Both the position numbers and the translations under genes were made by a program. Below are positions 41,930 through 51,189 of a stretch of DNA of 64,000 nt, in pieces. This DNA is from Rhodothermales bacterium (lineage in GTDB: Bacteria > Bacteroidota > Rhodothermia > Rhodothermales > VXPQ01): positions 1 through 64,000 of the forward strand of contig JAJECT010000028.1 in the NCBI GenBank assembly GCA_022821845.1, given 5' to 3'. Every line of letters begins with the position of its first letter. Position 1 is the first letter of the stretch. The notes below the pieces were generated by a model. That model was not told the DNA's origin, made no database searches, and was given only the letters and a program-made list of their open reading frames with translations.

Positions 41930-43281
41930 CGCGCGCGTACAAAAGTATCGTCATCCGGGAGCACGAGCGGATCGTTCGAAGCGATGAGGACAGCGCAGAC
42001 CCGGGCGACAATCAACGCCTCCATCCCCGCCTTTACGACCAGCTAAAGCGTTTCGACCAGCGCGAGCGCACAGCGCAAGAGCAGGTCTTCGCCTGGGGGG
42101 ATAATCGCGCCCGGGCGCAGCAATGGGTTGGCGTCATTCAGGCGCCGGGGCTTCAGGTGGAAATTCTTCCCAAGGTGGATAGTCTGGAACCCAGCGAGGA
42201 CCGTCAGGAAGCGCACGAAGCCCGCCACAACCTCCTGTACATGCTTGCTATCGCAGGCGAGGTACCATTCAGAGACCGCGACGTAGCGCATCTCGCAAAC
42301 CGCAAGGCCCCGCTCTCCGAACTGCTCGTCGATATCTTCGCGAATCGCCTTCGGGAGGAACTGCTGCTCGGCGCCGAACATGCCTACCTGCAGCGGGAAG
42401 AAAACCTCCGACGATTCAAGGGCAAATTAATAATCCCTGCGCAAATACTGCATAATTCGGCGCGGCACGAACGTTTCTTTTGCCGGTTCGACGAATTTTC
42501 CAAAGACACGGCAATGAATCGCATCTTCCGATTCGCATGCGCCACGCTTCTTCCCTGGACGCATACCCCCTCCACCCAGGACAAACTCCGGCATTGCCTG
42601 CTACTGCTCGACGGCGTCGAAGATGTATCGATCCATGACGAGCTGTTCGAGCAGATACCCATTACGCGACAGAACGAACGATTCGCGGACGTGCTCCATT
42701 TTTGCCGGCTCATCCTCCAGGGTCATTCGCCTACGACGAATAGAGGAAAACAGCGCAGTTTTTCGCTGTTGTTCGATATGAACCAGGTCTTCGAAGCCTT
42801 CGTGGCCGCCTTTATGAGAAAATGGGTGATGCCTTTGCATGACTTCCCCGAACATCGGCTCTACCCCCAGGCCAAACGCAGACAACGCCACCTGATAACC
42901 CGCAACGAGAAAGGCGTACTTTCGCTTCGTCCCGACCTGCTCATAGAGGCTCCGGAAGCCCCGGAAGACGACCGCAGGCTTGTTCTGGACACCAAATGGA
43001 AACGGCTCTCCGGAAGCGGCGGACGCGGCGGCGCAGGGACCGCCGATATTTACCAACTCTATGCCTATACCCAACGATATGGCTGTAAACGCAGCATTCT
43101 TCTCTATCCTCATGTATCGGGCGCCGAAAATCGCGATTTCAAGATTATTGATCGCTCCAACGAGCCTTCCGGCCAACAGATTCTCGTGCGGTATGTCCAT
43201 CTTCATCGCAACCTGCGCGCAAACCGGGAATCCCTTGCCAAGGAACTGATGAAGATCGTAACCCAAGCCCTCGCCGCATAA
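41926..43281 (+). CDS. mcrC: McrC endonuclease subunit
   Basis: 451 residues starting with GTG at 41926, overlapping the mcrB stop (GTGA). The N-terminal McrB-contact region includes QQWVGVIQAPGLQVEILPKVD, typical of McrC. The C-terminal nuclease has FDMNQVFEAFVAAFMRK, SLRPDLLIEAPE (Asp) and RRLVLDTKWKRL (Asp-x-Lys), a PD-(D/E)XK site, then YQLYAYTQRYGCKRSILLYPH. It cuts DNA with modified cytosines or other marks read by McrB. The gene is GC-rich throughout, unlike the start of mcrB. It appears intact. Confidence 0.94.
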   Translation: MTRAYKSIVIREHERIVRSDEDSADPGDNQRLHPRLYDQLKRFDQRERTAQEQVFAWGDNRARAQQWVGVIQAPGLQVEILPKVDSLEPSEDRQEAHEARHNLLYMLAIAGEVPFRDRDVAHLANRKAPLSELLVDIFANRLREELLLGAEHAYLQREENLRRFKGKLIIPAQILHNSARHERFFCRFDEFSKDTAMNRIFRFACATLLPWTHTPSTQDKLRHCLLLLDGVEDVSIHDELFEQIPITRQNERFADVLHFCRLILQGHSPTTNRGKQRSFSLLFDMNQVFEAFVAAFMRKWVMPLHDFPEHRLYPQAKRRQRHLITRNEKGVLSLRPDLLIEAPEAPEDDRRLVLDTKWKRLSGSGGRGGAGTADIYQLYAYTQRYGCKRSILLYPHVSGAENRDFKIIDRSNEPSGQQILVRYVHLHRNLRANRESLAKELMKIVTQALAA

Positions 43282-43349
43282 CCGCAACCTGTTCCGTTAT
43301 CGGCATGTACAGCCAGCATAGCCCGCCGCGCCACGCCCCCGCACCCCTG

Positions 43350-44378
43350 CTATACCCCACGCCGCACCGCCTCCATGGCCCCAAGCACCCGGTTCCAGGT
43401 CTCCGGGCGCTCCAGTACGGCGTTGGGAAACATGCACCCGTCCCAGCAGATATGCCGGATGCCTTCCCGCAGTTCGCCGCGCTCGTCCAGCAACCACTGC
43501 CGACTGCACCATACCGGGTCCAGTTTGCCGTCGGGCGCATCGACCGGGCAATGCCTGCCCGTCTTGTCGTGCGAACCGCTCCCGAACACAGACCCGTCCG
43601 TCTGCGCCACATGAAAATCGAACAGATAGGGCGCAAGGGCGGCGGTCATGACGCCGTACGCCTCCCTGAATGCTTCTTCTGCGTACCCGTCCTCCAGTAA
43701 AGCAGCTTCGGGCGCATTGTATCCAAGCAGGTACAAATACGTGTGGGCCAGATCGGCCTGAAAACCCAGCGAAGCGGGACGGCCTACCTCTTCCAGCAAG
43801 CGCAGCATCTCCACCCAGGAATGCATGGCCGCCCAGCAAATCTCCCCTTCCGCGGCAATGCGTTCCCCGTACTCTTCCGCAACGAGCGCCGCCTCGCGAA
43901 AGGTGTCTGCAATCTTTGTCGTGTTCTCGACGGGATGCGCGGCCCATTCGACCGGGCTTGCCGCCGAATCGATCCGAATCACGCCGCAGGACCGAACGCC
44001 GTGCGCATTCAGCACGGACGCATATTCGCACGCAGCCCTCACCGCCTCCACGAAGCGCCGCCGGTCGTCGCGGCTGCCCATCGCGCTGCCCCCCAGCATG
44101 TCGGGGTACACGGGCGCCACGACGGACCCTACCCCAAGGCCCAGCGCAGCGATGCGATCCGCAAGGGCGCGAATTGCGTCCGGCGAAGCATGAATATCGA
44201 TATGGGGTTCGTACAAGAACAGGTCCACGCCATCGAATCGAATGGACGGGTCCTCTGCGATCCGGGCGTCCGCCGTAAGCCGAAGCATCCGCTCCAGCCC
44301 GATAACGGGTTCGTCCGCGCCCGCCCCTTTCCCCACCAGGCCAGGCCACATGGCATTATGAAGCAATAATCGCCGCAT
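43350..44378 (-). CDS. Sugar-phosphate isomerase/epimerase-like TIM-barrel protein
   Basis: 342 residues. It opens [18 protein letters not shown], followed by a TIM-barrel with [45 protein letters not shown] and [17 protein letters not shown] (probable metal Glu), then [13 protein letters not shown] (Asp-x-x-His) and [12 protein letters not shown]. These are the marks of the xylose-isomerase-like AP_endonuc_2 fold. The substrate is unknown; it ends the minus-strand sugar catabolism cluster. Its ATG is inside a 42-bp tandem repeat unit, and an alternative start is the Met at 44351. Confidence 0.85.
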   Translation of the reverse strand: MRRLLLHNAMWPGLVGKGAGADEPVIGLERMLRLTADARIAEDPSIRFDGVDLFLYEPHIDIHASPDAIRALADRIAALGLGVGSVVAPVYPDMLGGSAMGSRDDRRRFVEAVRAACEYASVLNAHGVRSCGVIRIDSAASPVEWAAHPVENTTKIADTFREAALVAEEYGERIAAEGEICWAAMHSWVEMLRLLEEVGRPASLGFQADLAHTYLYLLGYNAPEAALLEDGYAEEAFREAYGVMTAALAPYLFDFHVAQTDGSVFGSGSHDKTGRHCPVDAPDGKLDPVWCSRQWLLDERGELREGIRHICWDGCMFPNAVLERPETWNRVLGAMEAVRRGV

Positions 44379-44535
44379 TTTTTACGGAGAATAAATGATG
44401 AAAAGAAGTAATCGACGCATTTTTTGCGGAGAATAAATACTGGAAATAAATAATCGACGCATTTTTTACGAAGAATAGATGGTGGAAAGAAGTAATCGCC
44501 GCGTTTTTTGCGTAGAATAGGGATGGTCGGCAAGA
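44368..44535. repeat. 42-bp tandem repeat, four units
   Basis: Units start with AATCGMCGC at 44368, 44410, 44452 and 44494, exactly 42 bases apart. Each has a CGCATTTTTTGCG-like core that can form a short hairpin, and a GAATAAATnnTG… spacer. The minus-strand reading carries the start of the TIM-barrel gene (MRRLLL) in each unit. It fills the gap between that gene and the beta-propeller gene. Confidence 0.9.
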
Positions 44536-44540
44536 AACGA

Positions 44541-47180
44541 TCAGCGACCGCGCTGCCGCGCAATGTCTTCCGCCTCCGCTTTCAACCGCCGATAGACCTC
44601 GCGGGCCTCTTCGAATTGCCCGTAGACATGGTCCTTTTCCCGTTGCGAGCGCCAGCCGGGCCATTCTTCGGCCAGGGCGTGGAGTTTGTCGATCCAGGCT
44701 ATTCCGTACTCGGCAGCCTCGACCGACCGAATTGGAACGCCGTCCGCAATCACCCAAACCGGATTCGTCAAGGCGAACGCATACGCAATGTCCAGCGGCA
44801 ATCGCTCTTCGGGCGCGCCGCGTATCCGCAGATGATACCATCCCGACTGCTCGGGACGGAAGGCATCCTCGAAGGTCATGGACATACGGTCGCCCTCGAA
44901 CGGCATTTCCCGGACCACTTCGCCGTTGAACACCAGTTCGGCTTTCTCCAGCGGCGTAATCGACGTAACCTCGAAACGCACCGTTACCTCCGCCCCCGCG
45001 TCGATAGCGACCGTTTCGCCCGGAATGCGCCCGTCCACCGTAAAATCCACGAGGGGGCCGCTCGTAACGAACGCATGTCCGGCGGCCATGCCCTCGAACC
45101 AGCTCCGCATGCCCAGCGCGCCGTCCGCCGGCTTGACGTACGTCCGCACCGACCCCACAAGCGGCGTTTGCTGCAGGTCGCTTATGGCGTCCTCCCCGCC
45201 CACCAGCGCGGTCCGGATGCCGTTGTTCCACACAGCGTACAACGGCGGATAACCGTCCTGGGCCGTAGACCACTCCAGTGCATCCGTAGTGCCCAGCGCC
45301 GCATCCACCATAAACCCGCGCGCATGGCTCAGGTCGTCTTCCAGCGGATCGCCAACAAAGAAGGAATGTACATACGCTGTCCAGGCGCCTTGCTCCTTCG
45401 CTTTTATGAATATGTCCGTATTCGAGGGATACAGGCTCTCGATGGCCGTACCCTCGTACCCGGTCACGTACGGGGAAATGAGGTGGTCCCGCATCCCGAA
45501 GAGAAACACATGGCCATAAAACGGCGGACGATATTCCTGTCCGACCACCAGAATCATATCCGGGGTGGACAAGGGATGCGCCCCCCCGCCCGGCACGAAA
45601 AACTGGTGGTCCAGGACCCGATTGTCCTTGTTCGCCACTTGTTCGAGCACCAGGTCCTGGTCCTCCGCGGCGGACATCATCATCAGGTTCTCCAGCGTAT
45701 TGTGCAAATTGCCCCCGTAATTCATATGTATGTGCGTAGAGGCGCCGTACCATCCTTTCGCCCCCATATCGATCACCGGTTCGAGCGTCATCTCATGCCG
45801 AAGCGTTTCGCCCGCCGCGATATGCAGCGTATCCGTTACCGGAGCGTATTCGAGTCCCTTGACCGCCCGAACGACCGCCTCTCCTTCCGGCAGTTCCAGT
45901 TCGAACGTGCCCGTATGATGAAACGCCCACTGCGCGGCGCGCGGCGCAATGCGCACATAGGCGTCCGTCGGCGCATAAAATTTTCCATCCGACGCGACCA
46001 GATGAATCCGGCTCCCCGCAGGCAACCCGCCCGCCCCCGTCGTCGTCACAGACAACCGGCCCACGGGATGCTTCCAGCGGCGCTCCGTAATGTCCACGTC
46101 CACGATTTTCCCGCTGTAGGTTTCAAGCAGTTTCAGTTGGGGCAAGCCATCCCGGTTGTCGATATACGCGATCCATTCCCCGTCCGGCGACCAGCGCGGA
46201 TGAAAGGCGTCGTGCTCGAAAAACGTGAGTTTGTATGGCTCGCCGCCCACCGTCGGCTGCACGTAGAGGTTGTTGAACTGATCCGCCGCGCCGCGCGTAG
46301 ACGAGAACACGAACCGCTTTCCGTCCAGCGATACGTCTGGCTGCGTGCGATACAAGGTTTGCTCGACCAGTACGGGTACGCGGTCCGCAAACCCGTCCTC
46401 GCGGGCCGGTATGCGAAAGACGTTCCCGCTTCCGAGGGCCACATCGCGATTCGCCACCAGCAACAATTCTTCTCCGGAAGGCAACCAGGCCGGACTGGTG
46501 TGGATGTCCTGCGGCCCGAAATACAGCCGATCCCGCCCAAAATCGTTGTCCCGCGTCACCGGCACGGGCGCCCCGGCCCACGCCCCTTCCGAAACAGCCC
46601 GGATATACACGTTGAAATACCCGTTCGGCTCGGTCGAAACGTAGGCAATGCGGGTTCCGTCCGGGCTGAACCGGGGGTCCGCAACAAGGTGCTGCCCGCC
46701 GGGGCCAAGCGCATGGGTTTCTCCGGTCTCGACATTCAGCATTTCCAGCCCGATGGCCGCGCTGTGGTCGTCGGCGGTGTAAACAAGCCAGCGTCCGTCG
46801 GGCGAATAATTCGGGGACGAATAATAGCGCGGCCCCGCCACCAGCTGCGTCGCGACGCCGGTAGCCGCCTCCACGCGCCATATTGCCCCCTGCATGGCTA
46901 CGGCGATGTGCTTCCCGTCGGGATGCCAGCTCGGATACCAGGGCGTGGACGAAGGGGCGGGCGGAAGATAGAAGTTCTGCATGTACATGCCGCCGGCGCG
47001 GGCGCCGGGATACCCCTCAAAAATCCGGGTGACGGGCGCAGAGGCGGACTGCGCCCGCGCAGCGGCGGCGCCCATCGGACCCAACCACGCCGCGCAGAGA
47101 AAAAGGCCTGCGCAGACCGTTCGGGCGAACGCCTTCCGCCAAGCGTGGCGATGGATTGAAACCCCGGCTTGCCGCGTCAT
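44541..47180 (-). CDS. Exported beta-propeller + PHP-like (CehA/McbA type) metallohydrolase
   Basis: 879 residues with a signal peptide (LFLCAAWLGPMGAAAARAQ). Residues about 60-370 are TolB/PD40-like propeller blades (YPSWHPDGKHIAVAM, NYSPDGRWLVYTADD, RFSPDGTRIAYVS, RWSPDGEWIAYIDN). From about residue 450 a second domain has WYGASTHIHMNYGG, a PHP/CehA-type metal site, with later GQEYRPPFYGHV, AYVHSF and GEDAISDLQQTP. The final about 60 residues are a charged helix. It probably hydrolyses an ester or phosphate-type substrate in the periplasm; the substrate is unknown. ThuA follows upstream by 13 bases, so they form one operon. Confidence 0.8.
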   Translation of the reverse strand: MTRQAGVSIHRHAWRKAFARTVCAGLFLCAAWLGPMGAAAARAQSASAPVTRIFEGYPGARAGGMYMQNFYLPPAPSSTPWYPSWHPDGKHIAVAMQGAIWRVEAATGVATQLVAGPRYYSSPNYSPDGRWLVYTADDHSAAIGLEMLNVETGETHALGPGGQHLVADPRFSPDGTRIAYVSTEPNGYFNVYIRAVSEGAWAGAPVPVTRDNDFGRDRLYFGPQDIHTSPAWLPSGEELLLVANRDVALGSGNVFRIPAREDGFADRVPVLVEQTLYRTQPDVSLDGKRFVFSSTRGAADQFNNLYVQPTVGGEPYKLTFFEHDAFHPRWSPDGEWIAYIDNRDGLPQLKLLETYSGKIVDVDITERRWKHPVGRLSVTTTGAGGLPAGSRIHLVASDGKFYAPTDAYVRIAPRAAQWAFHHTGTFELELPEGEAVVRAVKGLEYAPVTDTLHIAAGETLRHEMTLEPVIDMGAKGWYGASTHIHMNYGGNLHNTLENLMMMSAAEDQDLVLEQVANKDNRVLDHQFFVPGGGAHPLSTPDMILVVGQEYRPPFYGHVFLFGMRDHLISPYVTGYEGTAIESLYPSNTDIFIKAKEQGAWTAYVHSFFVGDPLEDDLSHARGFMVDAALGTTDALEWSTAQDGYPPLYAVWNNGIRTALVGGEDAISDLQQTPLVGSVRTYVKPADGALGMRSWFEGMAAGHAFVTSGPLVDFTVDGRIPGETVAIDAGAEVTVRFEVTSITPLEKAELVFNGEVVREMPFEGDRMSMTFEDAFRPEQSGWYHLRIRGAPEERLPLDIAYAFALTNPVWVIADGVPIRSVEAAEYGIAWIDKLHALAEEWPGWRSQREKDHVYGQFEEAREVYRRLKAEAEDIARQRGR

Positions 47181-47193
47181 AAACGCCTCCTGT

Positions 47194-48273
47194 TTATTCT
47201 ATCCATTCGGATGCTTCTTCGGCGGTCATGTCCAGGTCCGCGGGATACACCCCGGCGGCATGGGACCCGAACCCGTAGAACGTAGGATCGTAGCTCCCTA
47301 CGTAGCGCACGTCGGCTTCTTCCGGGATGCTGTCCTCCATGCCCAGGCCCCAGAATACCGCATTCGCCAGCAACCGGCGAACCCCCTCGCTTTTTAGGTC
47401 CACGGAAGCGCCCAGCGTCGTAGCGAAAACGCGCGTGGCGTTGCCGGTCTCCCCCGTCCAGAGGCGGCGCCAGGCGACGGGCACGATAGACGTTTCGTAT
47501 TCGGGCGGGGCGTACGGATCCAGGCCCTTCAGCGTCAATCCGTACAGCAGGACCTCCGTGCCCTCTGGCAAGTCGGTAAGCCCGTACACATCCGTATCGC
47601 CGTATACGTTGTCCCCGATCCCGTTCAATATCGGATCGTCTTCGTACGCGTAATTCACAAGGCCCCGCGTCCCTTCCACGGCATGCCGGCCATGGTGGTT
47701 AATCCAGGTTTCGCCCAATACCTGCCTGCCCCATCCCCCTTCCCAGCCGGGGACTTCGCTCCACGTATCGTAGCGGATGAACGGATGGTCCCGGTCCTCG
47801 AAACGGAAGGCGTGCGTAGCGGTGCGCAGTCCGATAATCGGCTTGCCCGAATTGGTGAACGCCTCGATATGCCGCATCTGGTCTTCCGGGAGATCGCGAA
47901 AGCGCGTAAACATCACCATCAGGTCCGCTTCCTCAAGGAGATGCAGCCCGGAAATATTATGCAGATATTCCGGGTCGATGGCGCCGGTCTCCGGGTCGAT
48001 GGCGTACAGGACGGTGGTTTTGAACCCATGCCGGAACGCCAGGATGCGGGCCAGCTGGGTCAGCGCTTCTTCGGAGCGATATTCTTCGTCTCCGGTTACG
48101 AGCGCGATATGCTTGCCTGCGCCCGGCCCGCCCGAGCCTTCGTAGACCACCCAAGGCGTATCGTCCTGCGCCTGCGCGATGGCGAAAGGCGGCGTCGCGA
48201 GCGCAAACGCGGCGCACAAGGCGAAGAATCCGGCGCAAAGCCGGGCGACAAACAGAAAAAGTCGTGGATTCAT
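47194..48273 (-). CDS. ThuA-like domain protein, exported
   Basis: 359 residues. The signal peptide (FFALCAAFALATPPFAIAQAQ) is followed by a ThuA-type Rossmann/glutamine-amidotransferase-like fold: GKHIALVTGDEEYRSEEALTQL, LLEEADLMVMFTRFRDLP, GKPIIGLRTATHAF, WINHHGRHAVEG and TRVFATTLGASVD. ThuA proteins act in trehalose or related sugar use and often accompany the large propeller-haem enzymes found here. The catalytic role is poorly known. It is separated by 106 bases from the cytochrome-propeller gene. Confidence 0.87.
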   Translation of the reverse strand: MNPRLFLFVARLCAGFFALCAAFALATPPFAIAQAQDDTPWVVYEGSGGPGAGKHIALVTGDEEYRSEEALTQLARILAFRHGFKTTVLYAIDPETGAIDPEYLHNISGLHLLEEADLMVMFTRFRDLPEDQMRHIEAFTNSGKPIIGLRTATHAFRFEDRDHPFIRYDTWSEVPGWEGGWGRQVLGETWINHHGRHAVEGTRGLVNYAYEDDPILNGIGDNVYGDTDVYGLTDLPEGTEVLLYGLTLKGLDPYAPPEYETSIVPVAWRRLWTGETGNATRVFATTLGASVDLKSEGVRRLLANAVFWGLGMEDSIPEEADVRYVGSYDPTFYGFGSHAAGVYPADLDMTAEEASEWIE

Positions 48274-48379
48274 GATGCAAAATGCGATTCGGGAAACAGG
48301 GGGCGCAAACCATTCGGGGGCATAATGCGAGGAATAAACATACTACGCCACGGAATCAACGAACGCAACCCGTAGCAAA

Positions 48380-51118
48380 TCAGTCTGCGGGCACCGTGTG
48401 TACGGTAAGGTAAATGGCTTCCTGCAGAACGCCCCCCTCGGCGGACGGAACCTGCATGCGCACCAGCATCTGGTCTGCGGGCCGCATGTCCGCGAGCGCA
48501 AGGCGCACGCGACGCCCATCGACATGCGCCGCCGCTACAGGCACAATGTCGCGGCCTTCCCGTTCGGGGTCTTCTACAGACCAGTCTTCCGAACCGTACT
48601 GGCGTTCCCATCGATAATTCCAGCGGCTTACCTCGTAGCGAGCGGGGTCCGAAGCCGCCGCGTCCACCGGAAAGTTAAAGGCGAATTCAAGGCCGTCGGA
48701 AGTTACGCGGGTTTCCGTTACATGGCGACCGGCTCCGCCCGTATGCCGGATGCGGTCCAGGTGCGCGTAGCGCGTGGCGAATCCGTCGTCCCAGCCCGTC
48801 AGGCCCGTCAGGTAAATCTGCCCGTCCGCCGGATTCACGCGGACGCGCTGCGTACCGGCGTCGAACTGGAAAGGCAGCGCCGCGGCGGCGGCCTGCGTCA
48901 CGCCGTCCACTTCGTCGAACATCAAATAATACGCCCAGCCCTTGCCGAAACTGGTGTGAAGCATGCGATCGCCCAGGGGGCCCCAGTCCGGGTCCGTCCA
49001 GATGCCTCCGCCCGGCGAATTGTCGAATTCCTGCGGCAGCCAGAGCGCCGGCTCGGTGAACGCATCCGGCACGGCTGCCGTATCGATGACGGCGTACCAC
49101 TCCTCTTCGGGAATTTCTACGTCCAATCCGCCGGGAGACCATCCGCGCTCGGCGAAATTGTTCACATATCCATAAAACTTGCCGGGTTCCACCAGGCTGA
49201 TTTTGTTTGCGGGGGTCCAGTTGCCCTGATTGTCCGTGACGAATACGCGCCCGTCCGGGGCCACGGTAAGCCCGTTCGGCGTACGAAACCCGGTCGCGAT
49301 GGTGCCGCCAGTCCCGTCCGGGGCCACGCGGACCAGGTCGCCGGGCAAGGCGTTGTTCGTATACTGCCCGGACTTGGCGTAATAGAAATTGCCCGCGGCG
49401 TCCGTCTGAAGGCCAAAGGAAAACGAATGGAAAAAGTCCGACACGTCCTTGTCCGCGTAAAACGTTTCGTAATAGTCTGTTTCCATATCCCCGTTCAGGT
49501 CCCGTAGCCGCAGAATCCGGTCCCGGGCCGTCACGTAAATGGCGCTACCCGCCACCTCGACGCCCATCGGCTCGTGCAGGCCCGTAGCGATGCGGCGCCA
49601 CTCGACCGCGTCAAGCGCGCCGTCCAGCCCGTCGGCAATCCATACGTCGCCGGGATACGTGGCGAGCACGAGGCGTCCGTCCGGGAAAAAGGCAAGCGCC
49701 GTGGGGCGTATCCAGCTGTTCCACGGATTCGCGAACGGCAGGCCGATCCGATCTACCGTGTAGGGATAATCTTCCGGCAACGCAACCAGTTTCTCCGGGG
49801 TCTCCCGGTCCTCGTCTTCGTAATACAGCGGGTCGTAATGGGCGCGGGGCACGTCCAGTTCGCCCGACGTCGCAACCGTCTCTTCCCATTGCGGCGGGCC
49901 GCCCTGAATCATCTCCGCGAGGTCGGGCGCGTCTCCCGCGAACAAATTGATCGCCCCCTCCCCCGGCGCGCCCGCGCGGCGCCGAATCTCTACGGCGCGC
50001 ACCCTGTCGCTGGCCGGAATATGCAGAAAAACATCGCCCGCCTCCCGCGAGGACGTCATGCCTTCGACGTCCCCGGTCGCCTCCACCAGCGCATTCCGGC
50101 CCGCCAGCAAGCGAAGCGCCTCCTCCGAAGGACCGATGCGAAGCGCATGCGCAAGCACCAGGTCGTCTCCGTCCCGCCGCGCGGCAGGCCATTCCAGGAC
50201 CTCCCGACCCAGAATCGAATAGGACAATACCGCCTCCTTGCCGTACCGGTAGTGTCCATGAAACGTCATCATGTCCGGCGGAAGCGGCGCGCGCGGAGAG
50301 GTGTTTGCGTCGCGCGCGGCGTAGGCTTCGGGAAATTCCCAGCCCCAGACAGCCAGTCCGCCCAGTTCTTCGCCCGCAACGACCGGCTGGCCTTCGCCCC
50401 GGTATTGCTCGAATTTCGTTTCGGAAAGGTCCAGTCCGCCTCGCCAGGCGGCGGCGAGACGCATGCGCAACACATTGTAACTCAAATGGATTCCCTCGTC
50501 GAGTTTCAGGGTAAGCGCCGCGCTGGCTCGGCCCTCCAACTGGGAATACGTGGCGTATCCGTAGTCTCCCGGATACTGGCGCGCCCACCGCATCCCGGCC
50601 GCCTGAAGTCCGTCCGCCGCCGCGGCGACCACATCCAGCCCGGCCTCCTCCACGGCAGGCAATCCCGCAAGGTATTCCTCGGTAATCTCGAAATACTGCC
50701 CGGGATTCTTCGGCTTGACGAGTTCTTCCCGAATGTACTGAATGACGTAGTAGCGCTCTGCTGGCGTAAGCCAGTTCTGGGCGGTCATCTGCCCCTTGCC
50801 GTACGTAACCGTCTGCCACATGGCGTACGGATCGTTGCCATACCGCAACGTATCCGCATCGAACGACCGGGCGGACGGCAACAGCGCGCCGCCCTCCGCG
50901 CCATGGCAGGCCACGCAGGCCCGCTCGTAAATCTCCCGGCCCGCCGCCAGCGTTTCTGCATCGAGGCTGCGCAAAATAGCGGCGTGATCGTCGTTTTCGT
51001 CGCCGCGTTCGACGCCCGCCGCCATAAAACCGCCCCACGCCGACGCGCACAGCGCAAGCAAGGCAAGCAGCGCGATAAACGATCCCTTTGGCGAACGAAC
51101 GAAACGAGACGAGAGCAT
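48380..51118 (-). CDS. Cytochrome c - beta-propeller sugar dehydrogenase-like protein (DUF6797 type)
   Basis: 912 residues. The signal (ALLALLALCASAWGGF) is followed at about residues 50-120 by a cytochrome c domain (REIYERACVACHGAEG, haem motif CVACH; Met ligand candidate at GKGQMTAQNWL). A beta-sandwich of DUF6797 type spans about 150-420. A large propeller follows (WIRPTALAFFPDGRLVLATYPGDVW, NGLTVAPDGRVFVTDNQGN, YGYVNN). It probably couples oxidation of a sugar to haem reduction. The order haem-first is opposite to the 22-kb protein, where haem is last. It is downstream of the HEAT-cupredoxin gene in one strand-wise cluster. Confidence 0.85.
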   Translation of the reverse strand: MLSSRFVRSPKGSFIALLALLALCASAWGGFMAAGVERGDENDDHAAILRSLDAETLAAGREIYERACVACHGAEGGALLPSARSFDADTLRYGNDPYAMWQTVTYGKGQMTAQNWLTPAERYYVIQYIREELVKPKNPGQYFEITEEYLAGLPAVEEAGLDVVAAAADGLQAAGMRWARQYPGDYGYATYSQLEGRASAALTLKLDEGIHLSYNVLRMRLAAAWRGGLDLSETKFEQYRGEGQPVVAGEELGGLAVWGWEFPEAYAARDANTSPRAPLPPDMMTFHGHYRYGKEAVLSYSILGREVLEWPAARRDGDDLVLAHALRIGPSEEALRLLAGRNALVEATGDVEGMTSSREAGDVFLHIPASDRVRAVEIRRRAGAPGEGAINLFAGDAPDLAEMIQGGPPQWEETVATSGELDVPRAHYDPLYYEDEDRETPEKLVALPEDYPYTVDRIGLPFANPWNSWIRPTALAFFPDGRLVLATYPGDVWIADGLDGALDAVEWRRIATGLHEPMGVEVAGSAIYVTARDRILRLRDLNGDMETDYYETFYADKDVSDFFHSFSFGLQTDAAGNFYYAKSGQYTNNALPGDLVRVAPDGTGGTIATGFRTPNGLTVAPDGRVFVTDNQGNWTPANKISLVEPGKFYGYVNNFAERGWSPGGLDVEIPEEEWYAVIDTAAVPDAFTEPALWLPQEFDNSPGGGIWTDPDWGPLGDRMLHTSFGKGWAYYLMFDEVDGVTQAAAAALPFQFDAGTQRVRVNPADGQIYLTGLTGWDDGFATRYAHLDRIRHTGGAGRHVTETRVTSDGLEFAFNFPVDAAASDPARYEVSRWNYRWERQYGSEDWSVEDPEREGRDIVPVAAAHVDGRRVRLALADMRPADQMLVRMQVPSAEGGVLQEAIYLTVHTVPAD

Positions 51119-51189
51119 GAAGAAACCGGGGCGTTATTTCAAATGGGGATCATGGAGGACCATGGGGACAGGACCCAAGGGGTTATCTG

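Noticed and set aside
44356-45753. 465-codon minus-strand frame ending in 14-residue repeats
   Set aside because: Its repeats are only the 42-bp DNA repeat translated. The body is out of frame with the beta-propeller hydrolase, whose motifs are clear.
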